A stretch of 64,000 nt of DNA from Alviniconcha marisindica. Lineage: Eukaryota > Mollusca > Gastropoda > Provannidae. The stretch lies in assembly GCA_018857735.1 (NCBI GenBank), contig JABMCL010000954.1, positions 312,501 through 376,500 on the forward strand. Reading direction: 5' to 3'. A program made the translations under genes and the position numbers. Of this stretch, positions 61,270-64,000 are shown one piece after another. Below the pieces are notes generated by a model. That model did no database searches. It worked only from the letters and a program-made list of their open reading frames with translations, and had not been told where the DNA came from. The stretch's first letter is position 1, and the number at the start of each line of letters is the position of its first letter.

Positions 61270-64000
61270 TACGGACTGCATCTGCATGTCAATCTTGAAA
61301 ACCATATTTGTAGGTAAAACAAAATCTCCTTGGATTGTCATTTTAAAGACATTATAATCATTGTGAATATCAAATTTCATTCTTTGTTCATTGTTGCTAC
61401 CAACGTACAAACTATGCTTTTATTGAAATGTACAGTAACCGAACAATGAATTCACTAGCTTGAAATTATGGTTTGATTTTAACAAGTTATTTCCCACCAG
61501 TTCAGAGATTTTTGTCTCCACCTATGAAGGGCAAGTGTACACATGAATGCTGAAAGACTGTCATTGTGTAATGACAGTGTGGTGATCATCTTATTAAAAT
61601 GCATTGATCTTCCTTTTAAGAGCTGAGTGTCATAGTTTGGTGATGTTCTCATTGACAATGAGTCTTCTTTGTGCTCACTTTCAGACGTAAGACTGCTGGT
61701 GAATGATGACAGTCTGCTTAAAGAGGGCGCTTCAGGGTGAGTTCCAAATATTCATTTATTATGGTGATAATAATAATTAACCAGTCCTTTTGTGATTTTC
61801 TTTTTTTGGGGTCGGGTGGGTGGGGGTGGGGGCACAAGCAGAAGTTAATATTTACACACACGGTGGATCTGCCAGTGTTTTCTCTAGTCACTTGTCCTGA
61901 GGTAAACCTGTGGGGTTGATGGGATGTTAAAATCCAATTACTAACTAGCTAACTAATTCTCTGGTCACTGTAGAAGTTTACAACCACATCAAAAAATCAA
62001 AATCAAGAAAACGCTTTCTTCTTTTCAAGTGTGATAAGGCTAAGATGGGGAATCCTGCTGTGTAAAGAAATATGTGCATTTCTTTGTGTTTCCTTGTTAA
62101 AATAATCAAAATCTATGAAAGAAACGCAGATCAGTTTGGGTATACCATTACTATTTGGTTACACCTCCCACTCCTCCACTGAAGTAATGAAACTGACAGG
62201 AGGAGAATTATGTCTGAATCTCTGTGTCCATCTGGTTGTGTTGCCAAGTGTCTGGATTTTGTCCAGACAGTATCTTCTGGACCTTTTGTAACCAAACATG
62301 ATATTGGAAGATGGTTTCTACAGTGCTTTCTGAACTACTGAACATTTTGTTTCTGCTGTGCTTTCTGGACTGCTGAATATTTTGTTGTTTCTACTATGCT
62401 TTCTGAACCGCTGAACATTTTGTAACCAAACATGTTTTCTGGTGTTCACCCTGATTGTTTCTACCATGCTTTCTGAACCACTAAAACTGATTGTTTCTAC
62501 TATCTGAACCACTGAAACTGATTGTTTCTATGATACTTTCTGAACCGCTGAAGCTGATTGTTACTATTGTGCTTTCTTAACCACCGAAACCAATTGTTTC
62601 TACTATCTCAGCCACTAAAACTGATTGTTTTAACTATACAGTCTGAACTGCTGAAACTGATTGTTTCTACTATACTTTCTGAACCACCGAACATTTTTGT
62701 AACCAGACAGCAGATGTAACCAAGTGCATCTGCACATTGTGTTTGTGCTGTTGTACTCTGTGTGTCGCTCTGTCGGGGTTCTTTCATGTGTTGACGTTGT
62801 TCAGTCTTTTACACATATGTGTTGTGTTGTGATTTCGACGTCACTTTAAGACCAGGTGAGACAACGCAAGAAAAAGCAAGAGGGAACAACAACAGCCCCT
62901 TGCAGGTACCATCAAACAGAAAAAGCAAGAGGGAACAACAACAGCCCCTTGCAGGTACCATCAAACAGAAAAGAAGAAACGAAATCAGGAACCTCTGGCT
63001 GTGGCTCGTTTGTTGTTCCTTACTTCCAGCCTGCTACTTCCCTCGACCGTTTACACAAACATGTTTGCTGTTGTTTGCCTTGCAGGGCCTTCGCCCAGTA
63101 CAACAGGGACCAATTCACTCCATGCAAGGTTGAAGGCTCTGATTTGCAGGTAAGATCAAGCGTACAGCTATTTGGCAGCATCAGGACCTCTTATCTTAGG
63201 AGTGTAGCATAGGTATGCACAATAGACAAGGATAATTATGCATCTGTTGATGCAAGCGATGCCACCATGTAAAATGTTAACTAACACGCTGTCGAGGTGC
63301 ACCCGAACTGAACAGCAAATGAAGACAGATTTGAGTGGCCAATCCTTTGCTCTTGAATGACAAATTCTCTGCAGCATATCAGAAGGGACGTGATGCCGAA
63401 CTGAACAGCAAATGAAGACGGATTTGAGGGGCCAGTCCTTTGCTTGTGAATGACAAATTCTCTGCAGTGTATCAAAAGGGATGTGATATGAATGATGCAC
63501 ACACAGAATGGAAGTCTGTAACACTTGCTGGGGGTTAAAGGTTTCACAAGCCATTGGAGTGGCTGAAACAAACGAACTGTGGCTGGAGTCTTGAGAGAAA
63601 TGGCAAATCGGGGACTCTTTGGGTCAGTACAGCTTTCTTGAGGTCACTTTTCAAGGGGCCTAGACCTGTTTGTGTTTAGACAGAGTTTGAAGGCCTGTCT
63701 GACTTGAGCAGAGTTTTACATGTATATCTGTGAAAGGAGCTTTCAGATATGTATTGACAGCGTTGCATTTGTCCTGAGTTGACCATGTGTGGTTGACTGG
63801 GAATTCAAATTCAAATAATAATTAACTAGATTGTAACAGTTACAGCCACACAACACCCACGAGGTACTCCATGCGAGTTTCATGGCACAGAAAGAGATGG
63901 TAAAGGTACATGTGATTGTGGTATCTCAGGTGTTGATCACGGAACATGGGGACCAGGGCTCGGACAGAGACAGTAAAGGTACATGTGATTGTGGTGTCGC
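56626..64000 (+). CDS. CAPZA: F-actin-capping protein subunit alpha, 3' partial
   Basis: This is the alpha subunit of the CapZ heterodimer, which caps barbed ends of actin filaments in the cytoplasm. Exons are 56626-56667, 60292-60355, 61685-61736, 63086-63149 and 63930-63972, in phase, giving the first 88 residues; the rest lies beyond the window (human CAPZA1 is 286 aa). Signature segments are [20 protein letters not shown] (CapZ alpha N-terminal signature), LLKEGASGAFAQYNRDQFTP and VLITEHGDQG. An invertebrate usually has one alpha gene, so assignment to a vertebrate paralogue is not meaningful. In exon 5 the sequence after HGDQGSD (RDxx) departs from the family's RF.DP pattern, so its donor is less certain. 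Confidence 0.95.
56668..59916. other. CAPZA intron 1, first part
   Basis: Contains a family B repeat (58490-58745), TA runs near 59110-59130 and 59508-59525, and a G-run near 59251-59260. No exon was recognised. Confidence 0.45.
58490..58745 (-). repeat. Interspersed repeat with internal CA tract (family B, long copy)
   Basis: CACTATTTATAAAGCACAAA, ATCTTCTCCATTGAGACAAT, a ~95-bp CA tract (about 58578-58668), GAGCATACTGACTATACAAA, ACTTACACACAACTTAAAAC, GAGACTTGAGACTGATGAAG. It is the reverse complement of 30785-30975. Confidence 0.85.
59917..60210. repeat. Direct duplication, ~147-bp period
   Basis: Two copies (59917-60063 and 60064-60210), each with CCCTTCCAATAAAACACC, AAAGTGCCAGTGAGACTTAT and TTTACAAGGGCTTGATTTT; they differ at about ten sites. 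Confidence 0.93.
60292..60355 (+). CDS. CAPZA: CAPZA coding exon 2
   Basis: The acceptor is GGTGTGTTTTCAG and the donor GTGAGTGG. The exon encodes [20 protein letters not shown] then N and a split Asp codon. It is 64 nt long. Confidence 0.95.
60428..60930 (+). repeat. Interspersed repeat with internal CA tract (family A, copy 3)
   Basis: Same order as 17745-18200 and 43965-44485: GACATTTTTTCAAATCAGTG, GTTGTTCGCAGAAACCAATC, CTAGAACTGTACTAGCAAAC, CCTTCCCTGCCTAGAACACA leading into CA/CATG repeats, CCAGTGAAATAAAATAACAG, CCGGTACATGTGAC, TATATGCTGATCTTAACTGG. Confidence 0.88.
61220..61266. repeat. (TA)n microsatellite
   Basis: About 46 bp of TA with one phase shift in CAPZA intron 2. Confidence 0.95.
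61685..61736 (+). CDS. CAPZA: CAPZA coding exon 3
   Basis: The acceptor is GCTCACTTTCAG and the donor GTGAGTTC. The exon encodes VRLLVNDDSLLKEGAS and parts of the flanking codons. It is 52 nt long. Confidence 0.95.
61890..61965 (-). repeat. SINE-tail-like fragment
   Basis: CCTGAGGTAAACCTGTGGGG, TTGATGGGATGTTAAAATCC, ACTAACTAGCTAACTAA is an inverted copy of the tail type at 33577-33640 and 4121-4182. Confidence 0.5.
62315..62695. repeat. Degenerate minisatellite in CAPZA intron 3
   Basis: Units of roughly 37-50 bp repeat TGTTTCTACTAT.CTTTCTGA and ACC.CTGAAACTGAT with much drift, about eight copies. Confidence 0.8.
62871..62968. repeat. Perfect 49-bp tandem duplication
   Basis: 62871-62919 and 62920-62968 are identical. 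Each contains GCAAGAGGGAACAACAACAG and CCCCTTGCAGGTACC. It lies about 120 bp before the CAPZA exon 4 acceptor. Confidence 0.97.
63086..63149 (+). CDS. CAPZA: CAPZA coding exon 4
   Basis: The acceptor is TTGTTTGCCTTGCAG and the donor GTAAGATC. The exon encodes AFAQYNRDQFTPCKVEGSDL then Q. It is 64 nt long. Confidence 0.95.
63305..63488. repeat. Direct duplication, 93-bp period
   Basis: GAACTGAACAGCAAATGAAG begins both copies (63305 and 63398). They share GAATGACAAATTCTCTGCAG and CAGAAGGGA/CAAAAGGGA, with about ten differences. Confidence 0.93.
63890..64000. repeat. Short direct repeat flanking CAPZA exon 5
   Basis: GGTAAAGGTACATGTGATTG plus TGGT(A/G)TC occurs just before the exon (63899-63926) and, with one mismatch, just after it (63972-63998). 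The preceding bases (ACAGA.AGA) are also similar, so about 35 bp are repeated. Confidence 0.9.
63930..63972 (+). CDS. CAPZA: CAPZA coding exon 5, donor uncertain
   Basis: The acceptor is TGGTATCTCAG. The exon encodes VLITEHGDQGSDRD; the first usable donor is GTAAAG at 63973. The family normally continues RF.DP soon after the HGD segment, so a two-residue insertion or another donor is possible. The intron acceptor is short of pyrimidines. Confidence 0.8.

Overview
This is animal nuclear DNA: spliced genes with GT-AG introns, very dense CA/TG and TA microsatellites, several tRNA-derived SINEs and many small inverted-repeat elements. The protein sequences and repeat landscape suggest a mollusc, most likely a gastropod; that placement is inference, because no clade-specific marker was searched. 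Genic DNA is a small fraction, and most of the window is introns and repeats.

Four protein-coding genes can be rebuilt exon by exon with consistent splice phases. (1) SLC2A13-like proton/myo-inositol cotransporter, + strand, eight exons between 1084 and 12023, with the 5' part of the gene lying before the window. (2) Phosphoserine phosphatase (PSPH), + strand, five coding exons 29611-34570, 233 aa, all catalytic motifs intact. (3) Nicolin-1 (NICN1), - strand, seven coding exons 56279-37700, 218 aa. (4) F-actin-capping protein alpha subunit (CAPZA), + strand, from 56626 and running off the right edge after five exons. NICN1 and CAPZA stand head to head with 346 bp between start codons; this gap holds a CRE-like palindrome and YY1-like motifs, so a shared promoter is likely. 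The genes do not form a pathway: inositol uptake, serine synthesis, tubulin polyglutamylation and actin capping. Their neighbourhood looks like ordinary animal gene order.

Between SLC2A13 and PSPH (12.0-29.6 kb) lies a repeat-rich intergenic region: minisatellites, SINEs, a copy of a CA-bearing interspersed repeat, an unassigned 138-codon open frame (18208-18624), a degenerate ~200-bp repeat block (21.3-22.5 kb), and two inverted-repeat pairs (22.5/24.8 kb and 23.3/28.4 kb). Between PSPH and NICN1 (34.6-37.7 kb) a minus-strand open frame carries a CRLCG-type zinc motif resembling the N-terminal domain of RAG1 and of RAG1-N-like molluscan mobile elements. This is the most interesting single lead.

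Three interspersed repeat families in the window have a CA/TG microsatellite inside the element (copies at 17.7, 44.0 and 60.4 kb; at 18.7, 30.8, 48.2 and 58.5 kb; and at 3.5 and 10.2 kb). Minisatellites with 61-63-bp units occur three times. In NICN1 a minisatellite repeats the sequence around the exon 6 donor site and is itself split by a foldback element.
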